DNA from: Gnetum montanum
Lineage: Eukaryota > Streptophyta > Gnetopsida > Gnetales > Gnetaceae
Assembly (NCBI GenBank): GCA_015680685.1
Contig: MNCI01014449.1
Coordinates: forward strand, 305,956-338,142
Reading direction: 5' to 3'
Length of the DNA: 32,187 nucleotides
The stretch's first letter is position 1. Every line of letters starts with the position of its first letter. The position numbers were made by a program, and so were the translations under genes. A model generated the notes under the pieces. The model ran no database searches and was not told the DNA's origin. It worked only from the letters and a program-made list of their open reading frames with translations. This document shows positions 11,021 through 22,176 of the stretch, piece by piece.

Positions 11021-14000
11021 TTATGCTTTACCAAACCACCTTGACTTCAGTGCAAGTATTGCATACGCCAAAGCTAACAAGGCTGGAACCTCAATGAGAG
11101 GCCCAATTGTTGCCGCTAAGGCTTGCTCTGAGTCGATGCCAAAAGTCCCCACAGCAACTGCTATAGCAAGCTCAAAATTGTTACTGGATGCCGTAAATGA
11201 TTGGCTGACAGACTCCGGATATGGAATTCTCATAATCCTGCAAACAGTAATAGATGAAAAGAAAACTATTCCAAAGTACATTACAAGAGGTACAGCAACA
11301 CGAAACACCTCCCCAATGTTGCTGACAATATGGTGGGCCTGGATGGAGAACATTACAAATATTGTGTAGAGCAAACCTATTAGTGCCCAAGGGCCAATAA
11401 AAGGAATGAACTTTGATTCATACCAATGCCTTCCAAACATATGCTTGAAAGAGAACCTGGTTATTACCCCTGCAGCAAGAGGTACACCAAGGAAAAGCAA
11501 CACACTTTTTGCAACATCCCAAGCATTGACATCCAACCCTGCACTCCTTGATACAACCTTAAGGTAGAAAAGAGAAACTGGGGTAAAAAAGATTATCTGT
11601 AATATTGAATTAACAGCCACCAGAATAGCACAAAGCTGACTATCTCCTTTTGCCAACTCATTCCAAATCAGAACCATGGCAATGCATCTAGCTATTCCCA
11701 CTAAAACAACACCAGCTCGATACCCTGGGAGATCAGGAAGTGTGGCCCAAGCCAAGCCAGTCATAAGTGCTGGGCCTATAATCCAGTTTAGTATTATGCT
11801 CAGAACCAAGTTTCTCCCAAGTTCTTTGCTTCTTATCATGTCCCCAATTAATTCATAACGAACTTTACATAAAACTGGATACATCATGACCCACAGCCCA
11901 ATGCATATTGGTAAGGAAACCGAAGTAATTTCTGCTACTGAGAATGCTTTTTTAATACTCTTTACGTAATAACCAATTAGCACTGCCAGGACCATGTCAA
12001 GTAGAATCCACACGTACAAGAATCTATCAAGAAAAGAGAGGCGCGAAAAAATTCCTCTCTCTGACAATGAATTTGAAAATAAGATTAATTAGTGATTTCG
12101 TAATAGAAATTGAAATATGTTGCTACGAATTAGTAGTGCAAATAAATTCCGTAAAGAATAATTTTTCAAAGTCAAATATGCATAGCTACAATACGAACTT
12201 GATGGATGACAAAGTTTTGTAAATTGACATTTGCTGCCAGCTGATCAGAAGCTGTAAGCTTAATTAGGAAATGGGTTTCTATTTTCCACATATTTGGATA
12301 CATATCAAGCATTATAAAACTCAAAAATGGCGAGGGGGAAAAGAGAAAATCAGAACATCACAGAGACAAAATCCGTCAGATGTGCACCCCATGCTATCAA
12401 AGTTGCAGAATCCAAACTCTGATTTGAAGCTACCAAACTACTTCTTAAGAATTAAAGTCCTTCAAACAACAGGTAAATTTTAACATTGAAGGGAAGTTAA
12501 CACAATATTGTTCAGCATCAAAGATTCCAGAACAGTTCGAATGGGGAGAATCGAAAATTGACACTACGAATCATTGAAACCTCTGTTCTTCTCTGAAAAC
12601 CAAAGTAGCTTAACTACATGAACAAACTGGCAAACTAATCAACTATTATTACCTGCATTCTCATGTTTGCTGCTTTCTGATATCTCAGCAGTGCAAAGCA
12701 ATTCCTCACCAGTAGGCAGAACAATAGAGACCCGATCCTTTGCATCAAAAATCTACAAAAAATGCAGTTTTCCAAATTTAACAGCTCCCGTTCTTTTAGG
12801 AAAGAAAACCATTAGCAGGATAATTTGAAGTAAATTATATTGCAAAATTCAATAGTAAACACAGATTTAAGTATGCCAAGAGCTATTCATATATAAATGC
12901 TAAGACTGTACCAAGGCACAAGTTTAGTCATGTTGAGGATAAGTTAAAAAACACTATGTAATGACCAAAAATGTCGGTGGCTGGAATCACTTGAGGTGTT
13001 AACGGACACACAGCCTTAACCCCGCCTCCGTGCAAGGGCCTTATTGGAAATGGGGGCAAGGTGCCCTAAACAATCTTGTCAATTGAATAGGGACTTTGCC
13101 AGCTGCAAACAGGGCAATGGGTGCAACTGGAGGGTGACATGGTTAGCCGAAATGCAAATGCAAACAATGCAAAATGGTGCTAAGTGTCAAAGTGGTGCTT
13201 CATGGTGCTAAGTGTAGAGCGGTGCTGAATGGGGGTGAGCGGAGCCAAGGGTTTTGACCAAAACGAGGGTGTCAACCCACGAAGACTACCATCCGACCGT
13301 AGTATAGCATGACAACAAGTGAAAAAGTGCAAAAAGACACAAGAAAAATGCTATAAATAGAAGAGAGAAATGGAACACCGCCCCAAATGGGGACGTAGTT
13401 AACTCCAAAAGGGTCTTAGAAGGTATACAATGTACAACAGGCACAATGGAAGTGCAGTCACAGTCTCGGTGGTGTCGGGCCGTGAAGTTTGGCACTCACT
13501 ATGATGAACTATGCCAAACAAATTGGCCACCGCAATGTAGCATGCGGTGTTTTGCAGACCTGCAACGGAGCTGCGGTGTACCATGCGATGCAAAGTTGCA
13601 ACGGGGTTGCTGTGTACCGTGCAGTGCAGGGCTGCCTCTCTGCCAGTGTGGTGTGCTCTGGGTCTCATTTGCCCACGGAGCTAAGTGCCAAAATGCCAAA
13701 ATGCCAAATGAAAGTGCCAACTGCCCAATTGGTGAAAAATGGAAGCCAACCCCCTAAAACATTGGGGCATAGGGGTATTTATATGGCTAGGGTTGACCCA
13801 AAATTCAGATCAAGCACCACGTGGCAATGCGGTAGGTGGGACCATGAGAAAAATTCAAAAAATTTTCTAAGTCCAAAGGTGACTAGAAAAAGTTCAAAAA
13901 AATTTCTAACTCTAGCCGCTACGCTCATCCCGTGTTACGTGCGGGACACGGGACACTAGCTACTACACTCATCCCATGTTACATGTAGGACACAAGATGC

Positions 14001-15616
14001 TCCCCGGGGACAAGGCATAGCATGGACACTTAAAAGAATCTAGTGAAGATTGTAATCCTTGTTCTTGTTACGCTAGCTACACTCTGGAGCGTAGTAGGAG
14101 GGGTGGCCTTAGGAGTTAGAAAATCTACCAAATGCCTATTCCATGTTGAGCTAGCATGACAGCTTCTTGTCTAACACTTAAGGCGAAACTGGCCACTGAA
14201 ACTGTGCTACACTGGCTACGCTTGAGAGCGTAGTAGAGCATAGCAACCTAGGAGATAGAAAATTTGTCAAACTATTTCGTCCATCCCAAGCAATCCTAAC
14301 AACTTTTGGCTTGGCACTTGGGCAAACTGGCCATGGAAGTGTGTGCTACGCTAGCTATGCTCTAGTATGTAGCAAGTAGAGTGAGCGTAATAGAATACTC
14401 AGAAAAATTTTCATGCAACTGCTGTTGACACTTAGAAAATTTTGCAAAACATGATTTGATGCATGCTACGTTGGAAACGTAGCACCAACACTAGAAAAAT
14501 TTGCCAAGTTTTGACACTTAGACAAATTTGCATTAGAAAAATTTTGCGAATCTAGTAGTTGGAGCTAACTACCTTCAACACTTAGAAAAATTTGGGTAAA
14601 GTGCCACCATTTTGACACTTACGCCAAATTTGCAGTCCCCAAAATTTTGGTCTTTCACACTAGAGTGCAAGCTAAAGCAAACTAGCAAAGCCTCCCTTAA
14701 AACTTCAAAGCAAATTAAATGAACAAAACTAGAGCTAAGCTCCGTCAAACACAAAAAAAGGCATATGGCTCAGCGATGTTAAATGGCAATAGGCACGTCA
14801 CTGAGATCCTCCATCTATACTCAATTTACTCAAACTAACACTCCTGAAACTCATCCTCGTCGGCAAAAATTCAAGTCACGTGTCTCCAAGAATCACCTGA
14901 TAGCATGAAATTAGTATCATAACTGCGTAATGTTGATTATCAACACTAGTCACAAAACAGATATCTTTTAAACACACAAAATTATACTAAACCCTAGCAA
15001 TTGAGAAAAGCGCCACGCAGGCGTAGGAGCTAGAGAAATCACATATTTTAGAATTAAAACAGGTACATGGTTCAAAATCCAAGAAAAGAGAGAACTTGTC
15101 GTTTAATCAAAGAGTAATTGAAAATCAACATCACATATTCCAGAATTTCCTATATAAAGTGGCCACAAATGATAAATTATAGCCAGAGATTTTTAAATAG
15201 CATTAAAGAAACTTAGTAACTTTATTGATAAAAGTGTTTGCTAATGCGTTTTTCTTTCTGTCGCTATCGAATAGGCACTGAGGGTTTCGGAAGTAATAAG
15301 AAGTAATAAAAAGGCAAAAGGCATTTCAGTTTCCGGTTCAGTTTCAACATCAGGGGAAGTAAGGTTTATGATAAACGACGTAAAATGCATGACTTGCCTG
15401 GCGATTGCAACGGCAACGGAGGTCGTTTCCAGTCGAAGGCAGGGCAGGAAGATCAGAAACCCCACCGGAGCTCAAGTAAAAACGGCAGTTGAATCCATCG
15501 TCTCCTGAAACTTGCACCGCTTTCAGAGACTCCGTCTCCAGGGGCACACACCTCACTGAGAAGTCAGCCTGTTCGCCAATGGCGGACTCCGCAGACATGC
15601 CCTGTTCGATCTCCAT
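11021..15616 (-). CDS. ACR3: ACR3-type arsenite (As(III)/H+) efflux carrier
   Basis: Bile/arsenite/riboflavin-transporter superfamily protein that moves arsenite across the plasma or vacuolar membrane. Exons: 15398-15616, 12653-12752, 11021-12060; they join in frame to 452 residues. Residues 1-106 form a hydrophilic N-terminal extension; about ten hydrophobic segments follow from LDRFLYVWILLDMVLAVL. Conserved family blocks are visible: MYPVLCKVRYE, the GIARCIAMVLIWNELAKGD segment holding the transport-essential cysteine (Cys232), and SNNFELAIAVAVGTFG with the conserved glutamate (Glu403). The start is a true ATG at 15616 (MEIEQGMSAES). Intron 1 (12753-15397) has a GC donor in perfect context (CAG then GCAAGT), supported because it alone joins the frames; intron 2 (12061-12652) is GT-AG. 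Exon 1 is the least certain part. Family assignment is firm. Confidence 0.92.
13561..13632. repeat. Two tandem 36 bp repeats in ACR3 intron 1
   Basis: tgcaacggagctgcggtgta and tgcaacggggttgctgtgta start copies at 13561 and 13597; a shorter related piece (catgcggtgttttgcagacc) precedes them. Overlapping open frames on both strands (for example 13489-13959 plus) follow from the absence of stops in this GC-richer repeat. Confidence 0.75.
13918..13993. repeat. Direct duplication with an internal hairpin
   Basis: gctacgctcatcccgtgtta (13918) and actacactcatcccatgtta (13961) begin two similar units. The first contains CCCGTGT and ACACGGG separated by 10 bp, able to form a 7 bp stem. Confidence 0.65.
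14071..14490. repeat. Tandem array of ~138 bp units, each headed by a CTACGCT/AGCGTAG hairpin
   Basis: Related units start near 14071, 14210, 14348 and 14465 (spacings about 139, 138 and 117). Unit 2 has a perfect 7 bp stem with 4 bp loop (14216-14233, ctacgct tgag agcgtag). Unit 4 has a perfect 8 bp stem with 3 bp loop (14465-14483, gctacgtt gga aacgtagc). Units 1 and 3 have imperfect versions. Units 1 and 2 also share ttaggag(t/a)tagaaaat and aaactggcca blocks. The array lies in ACR3 intron 1. Confidence 0.7.
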
Positions 15617-15847
15617 TTTTGCTCTCTTCCTCCTCCTCGAAAGTTTTTGCGTTCTCCGATTCCGTTCTTCATATTACTCGCTCAGAATTCGTGGCCGCCT
15701 GAAGGCCTACGCACGCAAAGGACGATTCCAGACAAACGTCAGCAGGAAAGTCAGCGCAAGAAGCAGGTGGATGGATATTAAACCAAAACGTAAACATTTG
15801 CAAAGCTCGAACAAACACATTTCTTGCCTCTGGCTTTTTGTTTATGT

Positions 15848-15858
15848 CTATATTTATG
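15848..15858 (-). promoter_or_regulatory. TATA-like box upstream of ACR3
   Basis: CATAAATATAG on the minus strand about 235 bp upstream of the ACR3 start codon, giving a leader of roughly 200 nt. It is the best TATA match in the region between the gene and the copia remnant; use is inferred. Confidence 0.35.
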
Positions 15859-16149
15859 TGATTTGCATAATCTATGCTTCAAACATACTTTCCAAGTTAG
15901 CACTTCAGGGTGCTACTTCAACTACAACTGGGAGGTGCAAAACATGTGGCCAAACAAAGTTATAGCTTATTGCTCCTTGTACTTCTTGTTACTTATTTTG
16001 AATTTGTTTTAAGAGTAAAAAGGACTATTATTTGGAGTCACAATGTTCATCTTGCACTAAAGGTCTTGGCAGGGTTCCTAGATGAGGGAAAGCCTAAGAT
16101 TTTATTAAGGTTTGTTAAAAATTCTAGTAATTCTAATAGTCTTGAATAA

Positions 16150-17290
16150 GAGATCATTTTATCTCCCAAGTCAAACTCTACCAATGATGAAGGTTCTAAT
16201 TCTTTTGAAGAAGCTTCCAATTCATATAAAGTAAGAAGATCTTCAAGAGTTTCTCAATTATGAGAAATTTAAGGATTATTTTTTGTACACTACTAATGGT
16301 GAACCTAAAGCATTTAAAGAGGCAACCTCTTCATCTCATGCTTTTAAATGAAAGCTACCATGAAAGAGGAGTTGGAAAGCCTTAAAAGAAATGATACTTG
16401 GGATTTAATATCTTTATCGGGAGGCTTTTCGAGTAGCAAACATAAGAGTCTTTATAACACAATAAATAATTCTCTTCTAGGAAAATGTGCATCAACCAAT
16501 AAATGGGTTTATAGAATAAAAACAAAAGCAAATGGAGAAAAGAAATATAGAGCTCTTTAGTTAAATTCCAAGTATTAACATTCTTCAACTATAATTAGAT
16601 TCTAGGTATTGACATTCTCCAACTATAAAACATTCTTTTATTAGAATCATCTTATCTTTGACTACTACTTTAGATCTTACATTAGAGGACATGGTGATCT
16701 ACATGAAGTTGCTTGAAGGTTTTGAAGTGCCATATATAAATTTACTTTTGCATTGATAATTATGACAAAATGACAATTGTTGGTAAAGTGGTGATTTTGT
16801 TATTATGTGTTGATGATATATGATAATTGTAGGCAATGACGTCTTTGAAATTCAAAGATTAAAAGATGATATAAGCAAGCGTCTTGCTACTAAAGATCTT
16901 GGTCTTGTTAAAAAATTTTGGGCATAAGAATACTTAGAGATAGGTCCTAGAAGAAATTGTGGTTAAACCAAAAAGATTATATAGGAAAAGTATTAAAAAA
17001 GTTGAACATGTAGGATTGTGTTCTTATGAGTACTCCATTGGCAAGATATTTTTAGCTATCAAAATCAAACTGTTCATCTATAGAAGAAGAGCAAAAAAGA
17101 ATGGCCAATGTCCCATGTACTTTCGTAGTTGAAAGTTTGATGTACACAATGGCTTGCACAAGGCCAAACATCTCTTATATGGTGGGAGTTGTTTCATGTT
17201 TCATAACAAATGTTAGACATAGGCATTGGGAAGTTATCAAATAAACCTTACAATATCTAAATGGTACACAAAAATTTAGGTTTGTGCTTT
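16150..17290 (+). mobile_element. Ty1/copia retrotransposon pol remnant (reverse transcriptase), decayed
   Basis: Reading across frames gives ordered copia landmarks: RRSSRVSQL and FKEA before the polymerase; KEELESLKRNDTWDL and NKWVYRIKTKANGEKKYRA (the RT N-terminus, 16348-16560); an LLCVDD stretch corresponding to the YVDD catalytic box near 16800; DDISKRLATKDLG; then PLAR, a degenerate SLMYTMACTRP and HWE...LQYLNGTQ. Several stops and frame breaks interrupt it. No LTRs, primer-binding site or complete integrase or RNase H were seen, so it is a solo internal fragment. Confidence 0.85.
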
Positions 17291-17620
17291 GGACACTCTT
17301 AACTCCATTGCAATTGGCTTTGTAGATAAAGTGATGCTATGTGTGAGAGATGTCCCAAGTGGTGGTTCTCTTGGGCTCTCCCCATGGTTCGGGGGCCATG
17401 GAACACTCTGAGGCGCCCTCAGGTGGCTCTCAAGTGTTACAAAACCCACCCCGGCTTGGTGGTACCAAGCTAGCAATAGGACACACTCCTGTTGCTACTC
17501 TCTTCTCTAAGTCCTCTTCTTTCCCTCTTCTCCGTGGAGAACTACATGGCCCTGATTCTACGGCGGTCGTAGATATGTNAAAAGATTATTGGCGGTGAAG
17601 CTGAATTTCCCTTAGAATTA
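17291..17620. other. GC-rich block with an open frame and one ambiguous base
   Basis: Markedly GC-richer than its surroundings. A plus-strand frame (17350-17598) encodes a Gly/Ser/Pro-rich stretch (VVLLGSPHGSGAMEHS...) that I do not recognise. A CCATGG-8 bp-CCATGG palindrome lies at 17382-17401, and base 17579 is N. It follows directly on the copia remnant. Confidence 0.4.
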
Positions 17621-18713
17621 TTGGTGAATCATTGCTATGAATTATTTCTATAATGGCTCAATTATTTGAATTATTTTATATGTAAAATAATTAGAGGTGC
17701 ATGATTGAGAAGCCTTTCCCTCCATAATAAATCAAGGGCAGCCATTGGCATCTGCATCAATTGTCTCCCTTTCGTACCAGCCCTCTCCTTTCTTTTGCTC
17801 GTCTCTTCTGATTTTCTCCCATGTTCTTTAGCATCTGCAAACATCTCTGCTTCAGCCACACGTTTTATGTTTTGCTTTTCAGTCTGTTTTAGTGGCATCT
17901 GTTTATGCTAAATTGTAACATCTTCCGTTCATTTTCTTCATAATATTCTAGCATTGCTGTTTTGCGCTCTGTTCTTCAGTTTGTCAACAATTTTTTCTCG
18001 GCCGCTGCTGCAGTAAGCTTCACAACACACAAATTTTAAATGGTTTCGTCACTTTATTTCTCTCTCTCGATATTGAATTAACCAACATGTAGCTCATAAT
18101 AGCTATTCTATTGCAAACTCTCAGATCTGTAAATTCTATTCATATTTAACCAACATATAGCAATTAAATCTGTAATTCTAGCAACACCCCTAATTATCAA
18201 AATATCAAACTAAACAAACTAAATTAGATATTGAAAACGTTAACAGCGATTTGTCCCTTGTATATTTGAAAAAATGCATTGATCGGAAATGATGGAAGCA
18301 AGTGCAGCTCATTTTATTGGATATTATGTCTGTTCTTGCTCAATGATAAGATCACCCTTCCAAACTGATCATAACCTGTCAAACTTTAAAATTTAAAATG
18401 AAAAATTATAGAAATAAACTATACAGAAAATAGAGAGAGGGTAAACAAAGAAAATGGATTCCACATCCCAGGCCAAACCAAGGCTACGACCAGGCACTTT
18501 CACTTTCACATTACCTTTTCAATCTAGATGATTTATTTCTATCTTTGATATAGAATATGATAGAACCGACGAATATCATATCCGGCAATTTGCCGGATTA
18601 TTGAGGAATGTGAGAAAGATATTTCTAAATACATCTCCAACATAACGAAACAGGATCAGCTCGCAAACAGCAAGAAGTGCAATGATGATCTTCGGAAAAT
18701 CAATTTCTAATAA
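17621..18713. other. Spacer downstream of the K+ channel, no gene recognised
   Basis: Includes a pyrimidine-rich tract at about 17710-18000 on the plus strand but no supported gene. Minus-strand AATAAA at 18532-18537, about 177 bp past the channel stop, is a possible poly(A) signal. Confidence 0.4.
18580..18598. other. Inverted repeat in probable K+ channel 3'UTR
   Basis: ATCCGGC and GCCGGAT flank a 5 bp AATTT loop, a perfect 7 bp stem about 116 bp downstream of the stop codon. Confidence 0.6.
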
Positions 18714-21700
18714 TCAATGCAAAAATAGAATGTCGTTGTCCCTCACGGCCTCTACGTCCATTATCTCGGCACCTTCAGCATTGCTCACATGCGCCGCCGT
18801 CTTATCAAATCTGTCACCTGCATGCATGCAAGGGTTTTTCTTAAATTACATGTAGCAATATTAGCTTTCTGTTAGTTAACCCATATAAGATTTGAGAAAA
18901 TTTCTGAAGAATTTACGAATTTTAGCATATCCAAACAATAAACTGAAATAAAATAAAATCAAACAACATGCTAAACCAATGACCAAGATACCAGCAACGC
19001 GAGCAATCTCCTCCAACGTTGGCGGCAACCAAATCATCTTGCCCGGTCTGTGCTCATGGCCAGAACTGTCTATGTGCTTGCCCGGTTCAGAGCACCAGAA
19101 CAGCGAAACGCGCTTGTTTTTTTCTGGCACAGGTTTCTCGACTACCAAAGACCGGATTTTTTGGCGTGATTCTGCAAATGTTACGGAGTTTTTTGTGGGC
19201 GACGATGAATCTTCGCTGAAATGCTGAGGCTTTAGATCCAGAAACAACTGGAACTCCTCTGGAAGGAAGGCACTCAACGCTTTCAGACGCTTCAATAAAG
19301 ATCAAGAAAGCCAGAGAGGTCGTTGTCAGAGATTTTTCACTCGAATAGGCCCTGGATGCTGCCGAAATCTAGGATCAGTCTTGCATACCTCCAAGAAGTT
19401 TGAGGCTATGATTTTGCCGTCCGACACGTTCCTTTTAAGGACATCGAAGAAATGTACGCGTTTCATCTTCAGCAGCTGGCAAAGGCTTTTGGTTCTTACT
19501 GTGAAAGGTTGCGGCATGTTGCAGAAGACTCCAATTTCTCCGACGAGAGCCGGCGCCGTTAATTTTTCTACAACCTGTCCTGTGCCTAATCAGGGTCCTT
19601 GGAAACGAAAGTAGTTATATTAGTAAATCGAGTTTCAGCAAGTAAAGGTTTTCTTGCGGACCTGCTGGTTTCCGTTTCGTTGATTCGTGATGTCCTGCAA
19701 TTGAATAATTCCGTATAAGATCCATGCGATATGGCTAAGCGTTCACGGAAATTTACAGATGTGAGCTTTACTGCACCACTTCTCCGAAGACGACCACGTA
19801 GAAATCGTTGGAAACAGCGGCGTCCATGATGATATCCACCTTGGGAGGAAAATATTCGGCTTCGACCTCTGAAACCTTAAACGCAGAATAACTCCATTTT
19901 CAGATATTTGAGCATAAGCAATCCTTCCATCGCTGAAGATTATACGAAAAGAGTTACCAATTGCAGCATCGTATCTTTGGATACTCCGTTGAAGAGGTAG
20001 CAAGATCCCAGAGGTGCTAAGAACAGTTCCTGCAAGATGTTTGATCTCAGTGCTTTAGGCAGGTCGAGGAGGATCTCATCACGCTTCATTTCCACGGACC
20101 TGAATTTCAGTGTGATGTACCCTATAATCTGCTCCTTCAAGCTTTCCGGCAACCGATTTTTCGCCGCAAATTCTGTTGCTTCGCTAATTGCAGCCCTCTG
20201 CGTCAAAGATGCCCTCGCTGTATGCAAATATTTCAGAGCATATATCCAACAAACAATTTACGAGAAGAAAACTTACAAATTCAAGCGTTCGAAGCGACTC
20301 GCTAACGATGAGATTGGTCATGTTTCCGATGATATAAGCGTTAATGCCGAGACTTAGAAACATGTAAAGGCTATCCCAGGCCTTCTCTAGGGTGTTCACG
20401 GCGTAAATGTCTCCGTAACCGAGTGTGACGTACGTGGTGGTCGACCAGTAGATTGCAGTCATGTACCCCCTATAAATGCTTCTTTCTTTGAAATTTGGAT
20501 ACTTGGACCAGATCCAGGTATCCATTTCGTCATGGTAACGCGTGGCTTGTAGAAAAAAAAAGCATGCCCCGCAGTGCACTGTAAATACTGTAACGAGAAC
20601 CATCTTTATGCAGCGAACCAGAAAGTAATTGATGCGAATGTCTTTCTCCAGACTGCAACATCACACCAACCTTAACTAAAATGTCAAACAAATCATAAAA
20701 CACTGGTTTTCATGAGATTGGAGAGATTGAAGGAAGTAAAAAGTTTAAAAATTTTCTTGCATTATTTAGGTCATTGAGGTGGTAAAATGCATTTTAAAAA
20801 CTGAGTTTTGCGAAGATAATGCAAAATTCCACGTAGAGTTATAAATCCAGTGATTTGAGTAATGGTTTTATTACAAAAAAATCTGCAGCTGTAACTGATA
20901 GCCTGAGTCCTTTGCCAGATCCTGCGAAGTATGCATACTCTGACATTTTTGCACAAGCATTAAGTTGTATCATGTGCAGGAACCTCTAGAAAACATTTAC
21001 CTGGAGAAAAGGACACTAACTCTTCTCAGCCGCCACAGACGCAGCAGGTTCAGGATTCTAAAGGTCAATCCGGTATTAATTTTTCCCGTGAAGATCAGAA
21101 ACAATAGCTGGAACGGAACTGTGGAGGCCACATCCAGAAGGAAGTATCTCGCCAGGTAACTGAAATGCAACTTTGTACAAAGCAGAAAGTTTGCAGTGAT
21201 TCAATAATCGGAGACAAAAGGAAAACAGAAGAATTTCTTCGCATACCGTGTAGCGATTTTCATCGGATCGTCCACCAAAATATACGTAGACTTGTCGAGG
21301 TAGGCCACGAAGAAGGTGAGACCAATATCGATGGCGAAAAATAAATTGACAACATTGTCAAAGATGAAGAGCCGGCCTGCGCGGACTCTGGAGAAGGCCA
21401 ATTGGAAGGGCGTGATCCATGCGCAGTAGACGACAAGCAGAACCAGAAACTTCTGCCACCACCTGTCATTGCCGTAAAGTTTATAAAGTTAGAAATTTCA
21501 TCGCAAGTGAAATAGTGGAATCCAAAGAGTAGAGTTCTCCGTGTGCCAACGATCTCTGAAGAAAGCGTTTACAGTTTACACCTTCCAGGATTCACATTTC
21601 AAGATGTTGGCAAACATCATCATCAGCAGAAAGTGTTAATCGAATTGGATTCGCTCTACCGGATTCACATTTCAAGTTGCTTATGAATGAAATCATCAAA

Positions 21701-22176
21701 ATTTCTTCTACCGGATTATTATTCAGACACGATTCCTGAAAGGTAAAGCCGCAAAGCACATCCTCAAAGCCTGAACGTTAGATTCGCTCTGCGTTTCTGA
21801 ATAAAGATCTCGAAAAATGCATGGAAACTTCGATCGGAAATTTAAAAAGCGCGATGAAAAAAATTCAAACTGTTATCGGTGATGCAGTTGTGTTGCTGAA
21901 ATCTTGAAAGATCTCGACAATTGCTCTGAAAAGGAATAACTGAAACTAAGATTGGATATTTAAAAAAGAGCGATGAATGAAATTCTAGAGTCACCAGTAG
22001 CGATCATTGTACGGAGGGATGATATATTTTCTCATGCCATGATCCCGAGATTTGGCGCTGCCCGCGGAGCCGATTGTAGGAAGCAAGCCACTCGAGAGCG
22101 TGTGGAGGTTCCTTGTGAAATCTTTGCTAGCATCGTCTTCGACTGATGAGCGCGTACAGGAGAAACGGCCATCCAT
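18714..22176 (-). CDS. Plant Shaker-type voltage-gated K+ channel (KAT/AKT group, no ankyrin repeats)
   Basis: Plasma-membrane K+ channel subunit, tetrameric. Ten exons: 21995-22176, 21247-21462, 21001-21159, 20277-20652, 19958-20197, 19777-19875, 19662-19694, 19389-19574, 18992-19289, 18714-18817; 1893 bp, 630 residues, all phases consistent. N-terminus ends MRKYIIPPYNDRYW. S1-S3 lie at about 66-158; S4 is FRILNLLRLWRLRRVSVLF; then LEKDIRINYF, S5, and pore STTTYVTLGYGD with filter TLGYGD at 262-267. S6 ends AYIIGNMTNLIV. C-linker, then a cNMP-binding domain (about 370-490) with GEIGVFCNMPQPFTVRTK. A C-terminal KHA domain closes it (KRVSLFW, WLPPTLEEIARVAG, then GAEIMDVEAVRDNDILFLH-stop). The start is the first in-frame ATG after an upstream stop, in good context (ACCATGG). 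KAT-like length and pore suggest inward rectification; that is inferred. Exon 7 uses a weak donor (GTCCGC). Confidence 0.95.
21588..21985. repeat. Local duplications in K+ channel intron 1
   Basis: An exact 16 bp repeat, ggattcacatttcaag, occurs at 21588 and 21661. A longer diverged pair begins aagatctcg at 21804 and 21908 and ends with tttaaaaa-g-gcgatgaa-like blocks. Intron 1 spans 21463-21994. Confidence 0.6.

Noticed and set aside
13489-13959. 156-codon plus-strand ORF and several overlapping ORFs on both strands
   Set aside because: They lie in minisatellite DNA within ACR3 intron 1; open frames on both strands over tandem repeats indicate lack of stops, not coding.
14071-14490. CRISPR array
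   Set aside because: Units are long, diverged and lack constant spacers; the locus is a plant intron.
16150-17290. Intact retrotransposon
   Set aside because: Multiple stops and frame breaks, no LTRs and no complete integrase or RNase H.
17382-17401. CCATGG palindrome as a regulatory site
   Set aside because: A short chance palindrome in a GC-rich block with no gene context.
18876-18991. Hydrophobic C-terminal extension of the K+ channel KHA exon (GILVIGLACCLILFYF...)
   Set aside because: This is intron read-through: a GT donor at 18991 and the exon at 18714-18817 restore the conserved KHA ending.
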